From NCBI RefSeq assembly GCF_000332645.1, contig NZ_AMXN01000002.1, positions 1-64,000 of the forward strand: a stretch of 64,000 nt of DNA, in the 5' to 3' direction. Position numbers and translations under genes: made by a program. This document shows positions 17,737 through 27,039 of this stretch, one piece after another; the stretch's first letter is position 1, and each line of letters begins with the position of its first letter. Source of the DNA: Bacillus inaquosorum KCTC 13429 (GTDB lineage: Bacteria > Bacillota > Bacilli > Bacillales > Bacillaceae). Under the pieces are notes generated by a model that saw only the letters and a program-made list of their open reading frames with translations, was not told where the DNA came from and did no database searches.

Positions 17737-18186
17737 CTATTCAGCATCTTTTCCGTTACAGCGGTGGCAAATGCCGTGAAACGTCAATCTATGATCTTTA
17801 ATCTTAAATTTCCAATCACGTTCAATGATTTCTTCCACGTCTTCTAGTAAATCTTCTTCAATTTCATCAACGGCTCCGCACTCCATGCACACTAAGTGGT
17901 GATGAAAGTGAGCTGCACCCTCTTTACGAAGATCGTAACGGGACACGCCGTCTCCAAAGTTAATTTTATCAACGACTTTTAATTCAGTTAATAATTCAAG
18001 CGTACGGTATACTGTTGCGAGACCGATCTCAGGAGATTTCTCTTTTACGAGGAGGTATACATCTTCTGCGCTTAAATGGTCTTCTTCATTTTCAAGCAGC
18101 ACTCTTACTGTCGCTTCACGCTGAGGCGTAAGTTTGTAGCTAGATGAGTGCAACTGTTTCTTAATTCGATCAATACGGTTTTCCAT
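17737..18186 (-). CDS. fur: Ferric uptake regulator Fur
   Basis: Fur is the iron-sensing repressor of siderophore and iron uptake genes. The 149-residue protein has the N-terminal winged helix (residues to about 85, with the recognition helix ATVYRTLELL), the metal-binding stretch GAAHFHHHLVCMECG and the C-terminal zinc site FHGICHRC. The start is at ATG 18186 with GGAGG upstream; a longer frame from 18213 includes the ribosome site. A PerR box lies about 60 bases upstream, so peroxide stress controls its level. Confidence 0.96.
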   Translation of the reverse strand: MENRIDRIKKQLHSSSYKLTPQREATVRVLLENEEDHLSAEDVYLLVKEKSPEIGLATVYRTLELLTELKVVDKINFGDGVSRYDLRKEGAAHFHHHLVCMECGAVDEIEEDLLEDVEEIIERDWKFKIKDHRLTFHGICHRCNGKDAE

Positions 18187-18247
18187 GTCTTTCCCTCCTA
18201 CGCCGCATTCCATGACTCATTATAACAAAATACGCGCAGAGTTCCAA

Positions 18248-18262
18248 CTATAATTATTATAA
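18248..18262 (-). promoter_or_regulatory. PerR box upstream of fur
   Basis: CTATAATTATTATAA matches the PerR operator TTATAATNATTATAA at 14 of 15 positions. PerR is a Fur-family peroxide sensor known to repress fur. Confidence 0.75.
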
Positions 18263-18298
18263 ACTGATAAATAAAACGATTTTTTCTTAATAATTATT

Positions 18299-18943
18299 TT
18301 AAAAAAGTCTCAATGTAAGCTTTTCCATTAATACAGGAGATAAATATGCTTCAAAGAGGGATGAGATCATCGCTAAAAACAGAATGACCAGAAGCACAAA
18401 GGCATATCGCCCGAACCATTGAATCGGCGCGTCATGCAGGCTTCGTTTAACGAACAGCTGCCTGATTAACTTTAAAGAAAACGCAATCGCACACGTGCCC
18501 ATAATGAGATAAGCCGGAATAAGCAGTACATTTTGCGGCAAAACGGAGACAAAGGATAAGAAAAAACCGCTGATTCCCATCTGATTGACGAGAAATCCGA
18601 CAGTAAAACCGACGACGATTCCTTTTAGAAAGATCATGATAAAAATAATCGGCATCCCAATGACGGAAATCCCCAATATCCACATCAGCCCTAAATACTT
18701 TACATTATGAAAGATACTTTGCCCAAACATATCAGATGAACTTGCCTGTTTTCCATCCGAAAGCTGTCCAAAAAATTGGCTTAAATAGTAATATAAATCT
18801 TCCTTCTGGCTGATGGTCATGCTGTTGACAATAATTGCGCCAAAAATGACACCCATGAAAAACAGCACTGAGACAAATATATAAAGAGAGAGATGATCTT
18901 TGACATGTCTGAGAAACATGTCTTTATAAGAGATTTTTCGCAT
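18299..18943 (-). CDS. spoIIM: Stage II sporulation protein SpoIIM
   Basis: SpoIIM is a mother-cell membrane protein that forms the DMP complex with SpoIID and SpoIIP and drives septal peptidoglycan hydrolysis during engulfment. The 214-residue protein is nearly all membrane helices (five predicted, roughly 20-40, 80-105, 108-130, 135-160 and 180-205), with a short polar loop [14 protein letters not shown] sigma-E promoter lies about 40 bases upstream. It is monocistronic, about 110 bases upstream of fur. Confidence 0.95.
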   Translation of the reverse strand: MRKISYKDMFLRHVKDHLSLYIFVSVLFFMGVIFGAIIVNSMTISQKEDLYYYLSQFFGQLSDGKQASSSDMFGQSIFHNVKYLGLMWILGISVIGMPIIFIMIFLKGIVVGFTVGFLVNQMGISGFFLSFVSVLPQNVLLIPAYLIMGTCAIAFSLKLIRQLFVKRSLHDAPIQWFGRYAFVLLVILFLAMISSLFEAYLSPVLMEKLTLRLF

Positions 18944-18983
18944 ACCGTTTCCTCCCGTCCGTTCTAGTGATTTGATTTAATAG

Positions 18984-19011
18984 ATTGTATGAAAGAAACG
19001 GAAAAACATGC
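18984..19011 (-). promoter_or_regulatory. Sigma-E type promoter of spoIIM
   Basis: Minus strand: GCATGTT (19011-19005), 13 bases, CATACAAT (18991-18984). The -10 box is a perfect sigma-E match. spoIIM is a known sigma-E gene. Confidence 0.75.
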
Positions 19012-19043
19012 TCTTTTTCAAAAAGAAACGATAGAGAAGGATG

Positions 19044-19259
19044 CTAGGCGGCTTTTGTGGGCACAAAAAAATCCTTATCATCAAATGCTGTATGATCATA
19101 AGGATTCCTATGCTTTTTCTTATTCAAAATCTCTTTTTTGCTTTTTGTCATTCTTTCATGCGTGCTGAACGATGGTGCGCCTCCTCTTGATAATAAAACA
19201 TCACGTCCGCCATTTCTCAACAGATGCTCCCGCTTCTTTTTCGCTCGGCTTTTTGCCAT
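19044..19259 (-). CDS. yqkK: Small basic protein YqkK
   Basis: This 71-residue, highly basic protein of unknown function begins MAKSRAKKKREHLLRNGGRD and ends in an acidic stretch with Phe residues (FDDKDFFVPTKAA). The start at 19259 has AGGGAG upstream, while a 24-codon upstream extension has none. It sits between mleA and spoIIM. The basic N-terminus suggests contact with nucleic acid or the ribosome, but that is a guess. Confidence 0.8.
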   Translation of the reverse strand: MAKSRAKKKREHLLRNGGRDVLLSRGGAPSFSTHERMTKSKKEILNKKKHRNPYDHTAFDDKDFFVPTKAA

Positions 19260-19318
19260 GCTGATCACTCCCTTATTTATTTTCACAGCAATTATAGCAA
19301 AAATGAACACATGATGAG

Positions 19319-19352
19319 AAAAAAACAGCACCTGTTATGCCAGGTGCTGTTT
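19319..19352 (-). terminator. Terminator of mleN-mleA
   Basis: Minus strand: AAACAGCACCTGG and CAGGTGCTGTTTTTTT form the stem and T tract, directly after the mleA stop. Confidence 0.88.
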
Positions 19353-19360
19353 GACTTCAT

Positions 19361-20680
19361 TTATTTAACTGCTGTAAGAGCTGCGTGCTCGACCGCAGCT
19401 GCTACCTCATGATGGACTTTTGAATCAAGCGGCTGAGGGACTACATCGCCTTGTTTTGTGCAGGCTGCGATGGCCTCTGCTGCTGCGACAAGCATATCAT
19501 GATTGATCTCCTTGCTTTTTGCGTTGAGCGCTCCTCTGAAAATACCCGGGAAGCCAAGCACATTATTAACAGAACGTCCGTCCGCTGCATATGCGGCGCC
19601 AGCCTGCAGCGCGGCCTCCGGTTCAATTTCCGGCTTCGGATTTGATAAAGCCAAAATCACCTGGCCAGAGCGTACAAATGCTGGTTTTATTAACCCTGGA
19701 ACTCCCGTTGTTGCAACGACAATGTCACATACTTCCATGAGCTCCTCGATGCTGGAAACTGCCTGTCCGCCGTATTGTTCGAGACGGTCCATTGCTGCCT
19801 CTGATTTGTCTGTGCCGTAAACAGCTTTCACGCCATAGGCCATAAACATCCGGCAGATGGCAACGCCTGCTGCGCCCAGACCGATTTGCCCCACTTTCGC
19901 TTCTTTCAGGTCAACACCCGCACTCCTACATGCCGAGATGGCAGCTGCCAGCGTCACAACAGCTGTACCATGCTGATCATCGTGCATAACAGGGATGTTC
20001 AGCTCCTCTTTTAGGCGGTCCTCGATTTCGAAGCAATGCGGCGAGCCGATATCCTCAAGCAGGATGCCGTTAAAACCTGGAGAAATATGCTTTACCGTTT
20101 TGATGATTTCTTCAGGGTCACTCGTATCAAGCAATATCGGAATGCCGCTAATACCCGCCAGCTGATCAAATAAAGCAGCCTTTCCTTCCATGACAGGCAT
20201 GCCTGCGACAGAGCCGATATTCCCAAGACCGAGAATTGCCGTTCCATCTGTCACAATCGCAACAGAGTTGCTGATCGTTGTATAAATAGAAGCTTTTTCA
20301 GGTTCTTTTTCAATCAGACGGCACACGTCTGCAACACCTGGTGTATAGACACGCCCGAGCTCTGCCAATGAGCGGATCGGCATTTTGCTTTTCATTTGGA
20401 TTTTTCCGCCTTCATGTGCGGACAGGACTTCATCAGATACGGTGTGAAGCCTGATCCCTTCTCCCAGGGCCTGTACAGCCGCGATCACTTCCTGAAGCTG
20501 TTCTTCATTCTCCACTTGAACGGTAATATTCCGCATTGTGTAATTGGGTCCGACTTTTACCGTCTCCACTTCACCAATATCCCCGCCCAGAAGGCCGATT
20601 GCCGTAGCCACCCTTCCAAGATTTCCGGGAACCGAAGGCGTTTCGATCATCAGTGTCCGAATCATGTGTTTCGCTATCAT
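19361..20680 (-). CDS. mleA: NAD-dependent malic enzyme / malolactic enzyme MleA with ACT domain
   Basis: This 439-residue malic-enzyme-family protein has an N-terminal ACT domain (about 1-85, RTLMIETPSVPGNLGRVATA), the malic domain with GDGTAILGLGNIGSVAGMPV-like catalytic loops (TDGTAILGLGNIG, EDIGSPHCFEI, MHDDQHGTAVV) and a Rossmann NAD domain (GLGAAGVAICRM). In B. subtilis it is named MleA or YqkJ and works with the adjacent malate/lactate antiporter MleN. It starts 17 bases after mleN. The ACT domain suggests allosteric control by a small ligand. Confidence 0.92.
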   Translation of the reverse strand: MIAKHMIRTLMIETPSVPGNLGRVATAIGLLGGDIGEVETVKVGPNYTMRNITVQVENEEQLQEVIAAVQALGEGIRLHTVSDEVLSAHEGGKIQMKSKMPIRSLAELGRVYTPGVADVCRLIEKEPEKASIYTTISNSVAIVTDGTAILGLGNIGSVAGMPVMEGKAALFDQLAGISGIPILLDTSDPEEIIKTVKHISPGFNGILLEDIGSPHCFEIEDRLKEELNIPVMHDDQHGTAVVTLAAAISACRSAGVDLKEAKVGQIGLGAAGVAICRMFMAYGVKAVYGTDKSEAAMDRLEQYGGQAVSSIEELMEVCDIVVATTGVPGLIKPAFVRSGQVILALSNPKPEIEPEAALQAGAAYAADGRSVNNVLGFPGIFRGALNAKSKEINHDMLVAAAEAIAACTKQGDVVPQPLDSKVHHEVAAAVEHAALTAVK

Positions 20681-20697
20681 TCAGTGATCCTCCCCTA

Positions 20698-22104
20698 TTA
20701 GCCTAGTTTTTCGGCTTTAACTGTATTGTTTTTCGTATACCATATAAATTTTCCTGTATAACCATAGATAATTGCAAGACCTATTGCAACAAAACTGAGC
20801 CACATAAACGGCAGATAAGAGAAGGTAGAAACACCTAAAATACCAGCCATGTAAATACCGTTATCAGACCAAGGAACCATACCTGAAGTCAATGTTCCCC
20901 CGACCTCTGCATTACGCGACAACACTCTTCTGTCCAGATGTAATCGATCATAGCTGTCTTCCATAATCTTCGGAGTCAAAATAAGGGATACATACATCGC
21001 ACAGCCGAAGATGTTCGCTAAAAACGCTACAATCAGCGTAGACAAAGTGACATTGCCCGGTGATGTTAATTTCTTTTCAAACATAGAGACAATGACTTTT
21101 AGCACTCCGAGTTTCTCAAGCAGTCCGCCAAAACCAAGGCCAAAGATAATCACGACAAGGGAACTGAGCATTCCGACAATTCCGCCGCGGTTTAACAGGC
21201 CGTTCAAAAATTCAACATCTGTTTTAATAGAAAATCCGTTGTACGCTGTAGCAATCGCATCCGCAATATTCATGCCTTGGAAAACAGCTGCCCAGATTGC
21301 GCCAAGCAAAGCACCGATTACGATAACCGGCATAGACGGCTTTTTCATCGCCAATAAAACAATAACGACGACAGCCGGGATCAGCATCCAAATATGAATG
21401 TCAAACGTATTTTGCAAAGATGATTTCAAGAATTCCACTTTGTCAAGATCAATATTTTTCCCGCCGTACATAAAGCCGGTAATTGTAAATAAAATTGCCG
21501 TAATCACATATGCAGGTATTGATAAATAAAGCATTGCTCTCACGTGGTCCAATACATCGACTTTTGATAGTGAGGAAGCCAGAACTGTACTGTCAGAGAG
21601 AGGAGACAGCTTGTCCCCGAAATAAGCGCCTGAAAGGATAGCTCCCGCCACAAGAGGAAGCGGAATTCCCAATCCTTCTCCAATTGCGATCATGGCGATG
21701 CCGGCAGTTCCGACTGTTCCCCAAGACGTTCCTGTAGCTACAGACATGATTGAACAAATAATTAACGTGGCCAGTAAAAAGATACTAGGGTGAATAAATT
21801 CTAATCCGTAATAAATCAGTGTCGGCACAACGCCTCCGGCAATCCATGTTCCAATGAGCGCCCCCACTGAAACGAGAATCAGAACGGCTTCAAGGCCGTT
21901 TGATATTCCATGCAGAATTGCATTTTGCATATCTTTATAAGAATAACCGAGTCTGATACCGAGAATCATTGCAATAAACCAGGAAATGAAGAGCGCAAGC
22001 TGTATCGGCAAGTCTAAAAAGACTGTAAACGACATGACAAGTGCTAAAAATGATCCTAGTACAATAATAATTTCGAATAGTGTTGGCAGTCTTACATCCT
22101 TCAA
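20698..22104 (-). CDS. mleN: Malate-2H+/Na+-lactate antiporter MleN
   Basis: MleN is a 468-residue NhaC-family antiporter that imports malate with protons while exporting lactate and sodium, saving proton motive force when malate is fermented to lactate. About 12 membrane helices are visible, with family motifs ATGTSWGTVGTAGIAM and GAYFGDKLSPLSDST. The start is TTG at 22104 with GGGGG seven bases upstream. It is the first gene of the pair with mleA; a cre-like element overlaps its leader. Confidence 0.92.
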   Translation of the reverse strand: MKDVRLPTLFEIIIVLGSFLALVMSFTVFLDLPIQLALFISWFIAMILGIRLGYSYKDMQNAILHGISNGLEAVLILVSVGALIGTWIAGGVVPTLIYYGLEFIHPSIFLLATLIICSIMSVATGTSWGTVGTAGIAMIAIGEGLGIPLPLVAGAILSGAYFGDKLSPLSDSTVLASSLSKVDVLDHVRAMLYLSIPAYVITAILFTITGFMYGGKNIDLDKVEFLKSSLQNTFDIHIWMLIPAVVVIVLLAMKKPSMPVIVIGALLGAIWAAVFQGMNIADAIATAYNGFSIKTDVEFLNGLLNRGGIVGMLSSLVVIIFGLGFGGLLEKLGVLKVIVSMFEKKLTSPGNVTLSTLIVAFLANIFGCAMYVSLILTPKIMEDSYDRLHLDRRVLSRNAEVGGTLTSGMVPWSDNGIYMAGILGVSTFSYLPFMWLSFVAIGLAIIYGYTGKFIWYTKNNTVKAEKLG

Positions 22105-22129
22105 AAGAAGTCCCCCTTCATGTAAAAAG

Positions 22130-22145
22130 CTAAAACGCTTTCAAT
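22130..22145 (-). promoter_or_regulatory. Possible cre element before mleN
   Basis: Minus strand: TATTGAAAGCGTTTTAGC contains the cre core TGAAAGCGTT, with two mismatches at its 3' side. It lies about 30 bases before mleN, a good place for repression. Confidence 0.4.
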
Positions 22146-22192
22146 AAATAGTACAACACGTATACTATACTTCCTCATCCCTATGTTGTAAA

Positions 22193-22230
22193 CAGCTTAT
22201 TCATCCGACTATCCGGAGATGAATAAGCTG
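22193..22230 (-). terminator. Terminator of ansAB
   Basis: CAGCTTATTCATC and GATGAATAAGCTG form a perfect 13-base stem after the ansB stop, with a short T-rich tail on either strand. Confidence 0.75.
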
Positions 22231-22245
22231 TATTTTGTTCAAATT

Positions 22246-23673
22246 TTATTTTTCTAATAGTTCTTTCCCTGCAATCCCTGGTTTTGTCATCTCATATGGA
22301 TTTAAAATAATATCCAATTCTTCTTCTGTCAGCACATCATGCTGCAGGCAAAGATCACGGACTGATTGGCCTGTCATAATCGCTTCCCTTGCGATTCGGG
22401 CAGCCGCTTCATATCCAAGATGCGGATTTACTGCAGTGATCACTCCTGCGCTTTTTTCCACGTATTGCTTCAAGCGTTTTTCGTTGGCCTCGATGCCTTT
22501 TAAGCAATAGTCAGTGAACGAACGGAAGCCGTTGTTCATGATGCTGATGGATTGAAGCAAATTAAAGACAAGCACTGGCTCCATGACGTTCAATTCAAGC
22601 TGGCCGGCTTCAGAAGCAAGGCAGATAGTATTGTCATTTCCAATGACCTGGAACGCAATTTGGTTGATCAGCTCCGCCATCACCGGATTGACTTTGCCTG
22701 GCATAATGGATGATCCCGGCTGACGTGCTGGCAGAGTAATTTCCGCAAGTCCGGCGCGCGGGCCTGATGCCATTAAGCGAAGGTCGTTTGCGATCTTCGA
22801 CATGTTCATCATGCAGACTTTTAATGCTGCTGATACCTCTGTATAGGCATCCGTATTTTGTGTGGCATCAACAAGGTGATCAGCTCCGACAAGAGGAAGC
22901 CCGCTGATATCAGCAAGGTGCTTCACAACCTGTTTGATATATTCAGGATCTGCGTTCAGGCCTGTACCGACAGCAGTTGCGCCCATGTTGACTTCATACA
23001 GATGCTGGCGCGATTGCTTGATTCGTTTGATATCACGCTCGAGAACACGGCTGTATGCTTCGAATTCCTGGCCAAGACGAATCGGAACAGCGTCTTGCAG
23101 GTGTGTCCGTCCCATTTTTATAACAGAATCAAACTCCTGTGCTTTTTGTTTGAACACACTATGCATGTCTTCCATTGTTTTCAGCAGTTTTTCCAAGAGA
23201 TTCAATGTGGAAATATGAATCGCAGTCGGGAACACATCGTTTGTCGACTGTGACATATTCACATGTGTGTTTGGGCTTAAATGGATATAGTCTCCCTTTT
23301 TATGCCCCATGATTTCAAGCGCCCGGTTTCCGATAACCTCATTCGCATTCATGTTCATAGAAGTTCCGGCACCGCCCTGAATCGGATCGACGATAAACTG
23401 ATCGTGCCATTTGCCTTCCAGAATCTCGTCAGCGGCTTGTACGATAGCTTGGCCAATTCCTTCATACAGCCGTTTCACGTCCATGTTGGCAAGAGCCGCA
23501 GCTTTTTTTACAATCGCCAGCGCGTTAATCATTTCTTCATGGATCTTGTATCCCGTAATCGGGAAGTTTTCAGAAGCACGGAGCGTCTGGATTCCGTAAT
23601 AAACATCCGCTTCAATTTGTTTTTCCCCAAGGAAGTCTTTTTCCACGCGGTATTCTTTTTGGCCGTTTAACAT
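22246..23673 (-). CDS. ansB: Aspartate ammonia-lyase (aspartase)
   Basis: AnsB splits aspartate to fumarate and ammonia. The 475-residue protein belongs to the fumarase/aspartase superfamily, with the catalytic serine loop signature GSSIMPGKVNPVMAE, TSMNMNANEVIGNRA (substrate loop) and the conserved GRTHLQDAVPI. It follows ansA by about 45 bases in the asparagine-use operon: asparaginase first, aspartase second. Expression is repressed by AnsR and induced by asparagine or aspartate in B. subtilis. Confidence 0.95.
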   Translation of the reverse strand: MLNGQKEYRVEKDFLGEKQIEADVYYGIQTLRASENFPITGYKIHEEMINALAIVKKAAALANMDVKRLYEGIGQAIVQAADEILEGKWHDQFIVDPIQGGAGTSMNMNANEVIGNRALEIMGHKKGDYIHLSPNTHVNMSQSTNDVFPTAIHISTLNLLEKLLKTMEDMHSVFKQKAQEFDSVIKMGRTHLQDAVPIRLGQEFEAYSRVLERDIKRIKQSRQHLYEVNMGATAVGTGLNADPEYIKQVVKHLADISGLPLVGADHLVDATQNTDAYTEVSAALKVCMMNMSKIANDLRLMASGPRAGLAEITLPARQPGSSIMPGKVNPVMAELINQIAFQVIGNDNTICLASEAGQLELNVMEPVLVFNLLQSISIMNNGFRSFTDYCLKGIEANEKRLKQYVEKSAGVITAVNPHLGYEAAARIAREAIMTGQSVRDLCLQHDVLTEEELDIILNPYEMTKPGIAGKELLEK

Positions 23674-23718
23674 AATCTTTAACCTACTTTCTCTTTGTTG
23701 GTTATGGTTTCTGACATT

Positions 23719-24708
23719 TTACAGGACAACGTCATCAGCAATCGGCGTTTCCATAATTCTCTTGACGACAGGAAGATCCGAAGACTGGCCGAGTGCCCAC
23801 ATCAATTTTGGCACGATTGCTTCTGTGTTCATATTTCTGGATCGGATAATTAAGTCTTGGTTGACTCTGCGGCCGACCTCGTAAATGCTCATGTCTTCCC
23901 CTTCTTCCAGACATTGAGTCGTGATCACGACGACGATGCCGCTTTCAATCAGCTCATTCATTTTTGACAAAATGTCTCTGCCTTCAAACGGCACGCCTCC
24001 GCTGCCATAGCTCTCAATGACAATTCCTTTGTACATGCTTTTCAGAGCATCAAACATTTCAGGCTTTAAGCCCGGATGCAGCTTCAGCAGACATACATCT
24101 GTGCATAGTGAAGTATCAACTGTGAAAGTGTCATTCTCAGGTTCCGTTACTTGTTTGTTGTATTCGATCCCGTCTTCATTGATAAAAGCGATATATGGGT
24201 AATTGATGCTTTCAAATGCGTCGTAGCTTTTCGTTCTTAATTTGATCGCACGCGTTCCTTGAATGACTCTGCCGTCAAACACAACATAAACGCCGCCCAC
24301 GCCTTCACAGGCAAAGCGAATGGCGTCTGTGATATTTTTTTTGGCGTCCGTTTTTTGGAACGTGATCGGGATCTGCGAGCCAGTGATGACAATCGGTTTT
24401 TTGGCATGCTGCAGCATATACGATAATGCGGCAGATGTGTAGGCCATTGTATCTGTACCGTGAGTAATAACAAATCCGTCATAGGCATCATAATTTTCCT
24501 TAACGGCATCTGCTATTTCCACCCAGTATTCAGGCTGCATATTGGTGCTGTCTATATTCATAAGCGACTGAGTTTCCATCGTGTAATCGTTATCAAGTTT
24601 TGATACGTAACTTAATAATTCATCAGCCTTGACTCCGGGAGCCAGCCCATTTTCCCCTTCAACTGAAGCAATCGTTCCCCCAGTTGTCAACATCAATAAT
24701 TTTTTCAT
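23719..24708 (-). CDS. ansA: L-asparaginase AnsA
   Basis: AnsA hydrolyses asparagine to aspartate and ammonia. The 329-residue cytosolic type I enzyme has the catalytic Thr in LTTGGTIAS, the second Thr and Asp in [10 protein letters not shown], and [18 protein letters not shown]. The start is ATG 24708 with GAGGTG upstream; a 20-codon upstream extension lacks one. It is the first gene of ansAB, transcribed from a strong sigma-A type promoter and divergent from ansR. Confidence 0.95.
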   Translation of the reverse strand: MKKLLMLTTGGTIASVEGENGLAPGVKADELLSYVSKLDNDYTMETQSLMNIDSTNMQPEYWVEIADAVKENYDAYDGFVITHGTDTMAYTSAALSYMLQHAKKPIVITGSQIPITFQKTDAKKNITDAIRFACEGVGGVYVVFDGRVIQGTRAIKLRTKSYDAFESINYPYIAFINEDGIEYNKQVTEPENDTFTVDTSLCTDVCLLKLHPGLKPEMFDALKSMYKGIVIESYGSGGVPFEGRDILSKMNELIESGIVVVITTQCLEEGEDMSIYEVGRRVNQDLIIRSRNMNTEAIVPKLMWALGQSSDLPVVKRIMETPIADDVVL

Positions 24709-24780
24709 ACCATGCACCTCTTCACTGTATCTAAAGATGGGTTGCGAGAAGGTATTCGCTTTTCGCATACTTTTAATGCA

Positions 24781-24809
24781 ATTATAGACACGGAAAATAA
24801 AATACGCAA
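24781..24809 (-). promoter_or_regulatory. Sigma-A promoter of ansAB
   Basis: Minus strand: TTGCGT (24809-24804), 17 bases, TATAAT (24786-24781). It is a good housekeeping promoter about 75 bases before ansA. Confidence 0.75.
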
Positions 24810-24832
24810 GACATTATTATTCAATTCGCGTA
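24803..24832. promoter_or_regulatory. Candidate AnsR operator in the ansA-ansR gap
   Basis: TACGC at 24803-24807 and GCGTA at 24828-24832 form an inverted repeat over the ansA -35 box and just upstream of the ansR -10 (TATAAT, 24854-24859). A repressor here could affect both divergent genes. Confidence 0.5.
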
Positions 24833-24889
24833 CACTTCCTAATACCTATATGATATAATCAGCTCAAGGTGAAAAAGGAGCGGAAGTTC

Positions 24890-25240
24890 ATGAATCTAGA
24901 TCGTTTAACTGAATTGAGAAAAAAGAAAAATTGGTCGCTTCAATATACAGCTGACCTTCTGGGTATCGCAAAAAGCACATATGCCGGCTACGAGTCAGGC
25001 TACCGCCGGCCTTCGCTTGAGGCACTTGCCATGCTGGCTGATCTCTTTGACACAACGTGTGATGAACTTTTGGGCCGCGAGAAACAAAAGCAGACTGCCC
25101 CTCAGACCATTGAATTGACCACGTGGAGCAGTCTTGACTTTCACATTTCTGTTGATGGCAAGCCGCTGAGTGAAGACGAAATCATCCAGCTGATCACCTT
25201 TATCCGGACAAAAAGAAAAGTACAGGAGGAACTGAGTTAA
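24890..25240 (+). CDS. ansR: Repressor AnsR (Xre family)
   Basis: This 116-residue regulator has an N-terminal Xre/Cro-type helix-turn-helix (residues about 5-60, NWSLQYTADLLGIAKSTYAG) and a short C-terminal domain. AnsR represses ansAB in the absence of asparagine or aspartate in B. subtilis. The ATG at 24890 has AAGGAG upstream. It is divergent from ansA and convergent with yqxK, with nine bases between the stops. Confidence 0.92.
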   Translation: MNLDRLTELRKKKNWSLQYTADLLGIAKSTYAGYESGYRRPSLEALAMLADLFDTTCDELLGREKQKQTAPQTIELTTWSSLDFHISVDGKPLSEDEIIQLITFIRTKRKVQEELS

Positions 25241-25248
25241 TTTTTAAC

Positions 25249-26412
25249 TCACGGTTTAATTTTTCCGTAAGTTCCTCCTCCTCCGGCTTTCAATTCCAGC
25301 TTTCCGGATCTCGCTTTTACAATAAGCGCCGCGGTTTTCGGCGGGACAACGCGAGCCAAATCTTCTTCTGCAGCCTCATGAAGAACAGCCATTTCTGTTC
25401 CGAAGGCTTTTTTTAGTTTGTCCAGCGTTTTCGGACCGACACCCGGAACAAATTGCAGCGGGACCTGATGAACATATCGCGGACGCGAGACGCGAACTTC
25501 AGCCTGATCACTCAATTCACGCAATCTTTCGCTGACTCCCTTGGTAAATCTGGCATTTCCGCAATTCGCGCACGCCGTTTCCCCGCTCACTGCAGGTTCT
25601 CCGCACGCTTCACAAGCCGTCTGATAATATTTCCCCAATAGCGGGTCCAAGCCGTAATTTGCGGCAATTGTTCTGTCACCCTGTCCTCTTAATGCAAGAG
25701 CAAATTCAGTAAAATCAGCTGACTGTACATATAGTTCATTATATTCTCTGCCGATTTTCCCTAACGAATGCGCATCAGAATTTGTTAAAAAAGGATACTG
25801 ATTCAATTCAGATACGTGGGAAGCCATGTCTGTATCACAGCTTAGCCCAAGCTCCACCGCATCTATCATAGAGGGATCAAAAACCTCGGTTAAGCTTGAT
25901 TTAACCCCTTTTCCATATAAGCTTTTATGCGGTGTAAAGATATGGGCGGGGATAAACAGCCCGCCCATTTCCTTCACTTTTTTTTGCAGGTTCAAGCCCG
26001 TTTCATATATCCGCTGGGAGCTTAAATGAATATTTTTCAGCCGCGCTGACAGCCAGTTTGAAAACTGTTTCATATCGGCCAGCGTCGGCATAAAGACGAG
26101 CACATGGATTGGCCCGCTGCAGGCTTCATCATAGATCTCCAGCTCGCTCCCCAACAAAAGAGTCGTGCTGCGGTAGCGAATCCCACCGCCGTCAAGCTCA
26201 CGATATTTTCCGGATGAAATGCCTTCCTCAAGCTCCAGGATGACTTCCGGAGAATGACAGTCAATAATACCAAAAAGTTCAATCCCTTTATGTTCACTGG
26301 CTTCAACCAAAATTCGGTCCAGCGTCAGTGTTTTGGCGCCTGTTATTTTGACAGCCCTTCCCGTAAAGGTCCGGCCGATATGAATGTGCAAATCCGCGTA
26401 AATCTTTTTCAT
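25249..26412 (-). CDS. yqxK: EndoQ-like PHP-domain nuclease YqxK
   Basis: This 387-residue protein has three parts: an N-terminal PHP metallo-hydrolase domain (ADLHIHIGRTF and LTNSDAHSLG metal motifs), a Cys4 zinc module (CEACGEPAVSGETACANCG, about 290-312) and a C-terminal helix-hairpin-helix segment (VPGVGPKTLDKLKKAFG). This order is that of endonuclease Q, which cuts DNA 5' of deaminated bases. Older annotation calls it a putative helicase. The start overlaps the nudF stop (ATGA), so the two are coupled. Confidence 0.85.
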   Translation of the reverse strand: MKKIYADLHIHIGRTFTGRAVKITGAKTLTLDRILVEASEHKGIELFGIIDCHSPEVILELEEGISSGKYRELDGGGIRYRSTTLLLGSELEIYDEACSGPIHVLVFMPTLADMKQFSNWLSARLKNIHLSSQRIYETGLNLQKKVKEMGGLFIPAHIFTPHKSLYGKGVKSSLTEVFDPSMIDAVELGLSCDTDMASHVSELNQYPFLTNSDAHSLGKIGREYNELYVQSADFTEFALALRGQGDRTIAANYGLDPLLGKYYQTACEACGEPAVSGETACANCGNARFTKGVSERLRELSDQAEVRVSRPRYVHQVPLQFVPGVGPKTLDKLKKAFGTEMAVLHEAAEEDLARVVPPKTAALIVKARSGKLELKAGGGGTYGKIKP

Positions 26413-26966
26413 TTTTGTGCTTGGAGCGCTTCTTTCAGTTGAAGATACTGGATCGCATAGGCTGTTTTAGCATCATATACTTCACGCGATTCAACCAGCT
26501 TCAGCGCCTCTTCAAGCGTCACCTCCATCACTTCAACAAACTCGTCCTCATCAAGCTCCCGTTTTTCTTCGAGTGCAGAAAGCTCTTCAGCAAGAAACAC
26601 GTGAACGATTTCATCAGCAAAGCCAGGCGAAGTATAAAACGCAGTGATTTTTGTCAGTTTTTTCGCTGTATAACCCGTCTCCTCTTCAAGCTCCCGAAGT
26701 GCCGTATACTCCGGCTCCTCTCCTTTTTCAAGCTTGCCGGCCGGAATTTCAACGATCGTCCGTTCAAGCGGCTTACGGAATTGTTTCACCATGACGATTT
26801 TCCCTTCATCCGTGACAGCTAATATCGCTACAGCTCCAGGGTGTTTCACAATTTCACGTTTACTCGCTTTGCCGTTTGGCAATTCGACGTCCTCTACATA
26901 AAGATCAATGACTTTACCTGAAAAAATTTGTTCTTTGGCAATTGTTTTTTCTTCTAATGGTTTCAT
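26409..26966 (-). CDS. nudF: ADP-ribose pyrophosphatase (Nudix) NudF
   Basis: NudF splits ADP-ribose to AMP and ribose-5-phosphate, clearing a reactive NAD breakdown product. The 185-residue protein has a complete Nudix box, from GKLEKGEEPEY to RELEEETGY (residues about 76-98), plus the ADP-ribose pyrophosphatase motif SPGFADEIVHVFLAE downstream. The start at ATG 26966 gives the usual length. It is the first gene of nudF-yqxK and is divergent from mciZ. Confidence 0.93.
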   Translation of the reverse strand: MKPLEEKTIAKEQIFSGKVIDLYVEDVELPNGKASKREIVKHPGAVAILAVTDEGKIVMVKQFRKPLERTIVEIPAGKLEKGEEPEYTALRELEEETGYTAKKLTKITAFYTSPGFADEIVHVFLAEELSALEEKRELDEDEFVEVMEVTLEEALKLVESREVYDAKTAYAIQYLQLKEALQAQK

Positions 26967-27039
26967 TTCTCCATCTCCCGTTCTGTCTCTATATGATGCC
27001 CCATACATTTTATCATACTAGAGAAAAGGGGGCTTCTTC

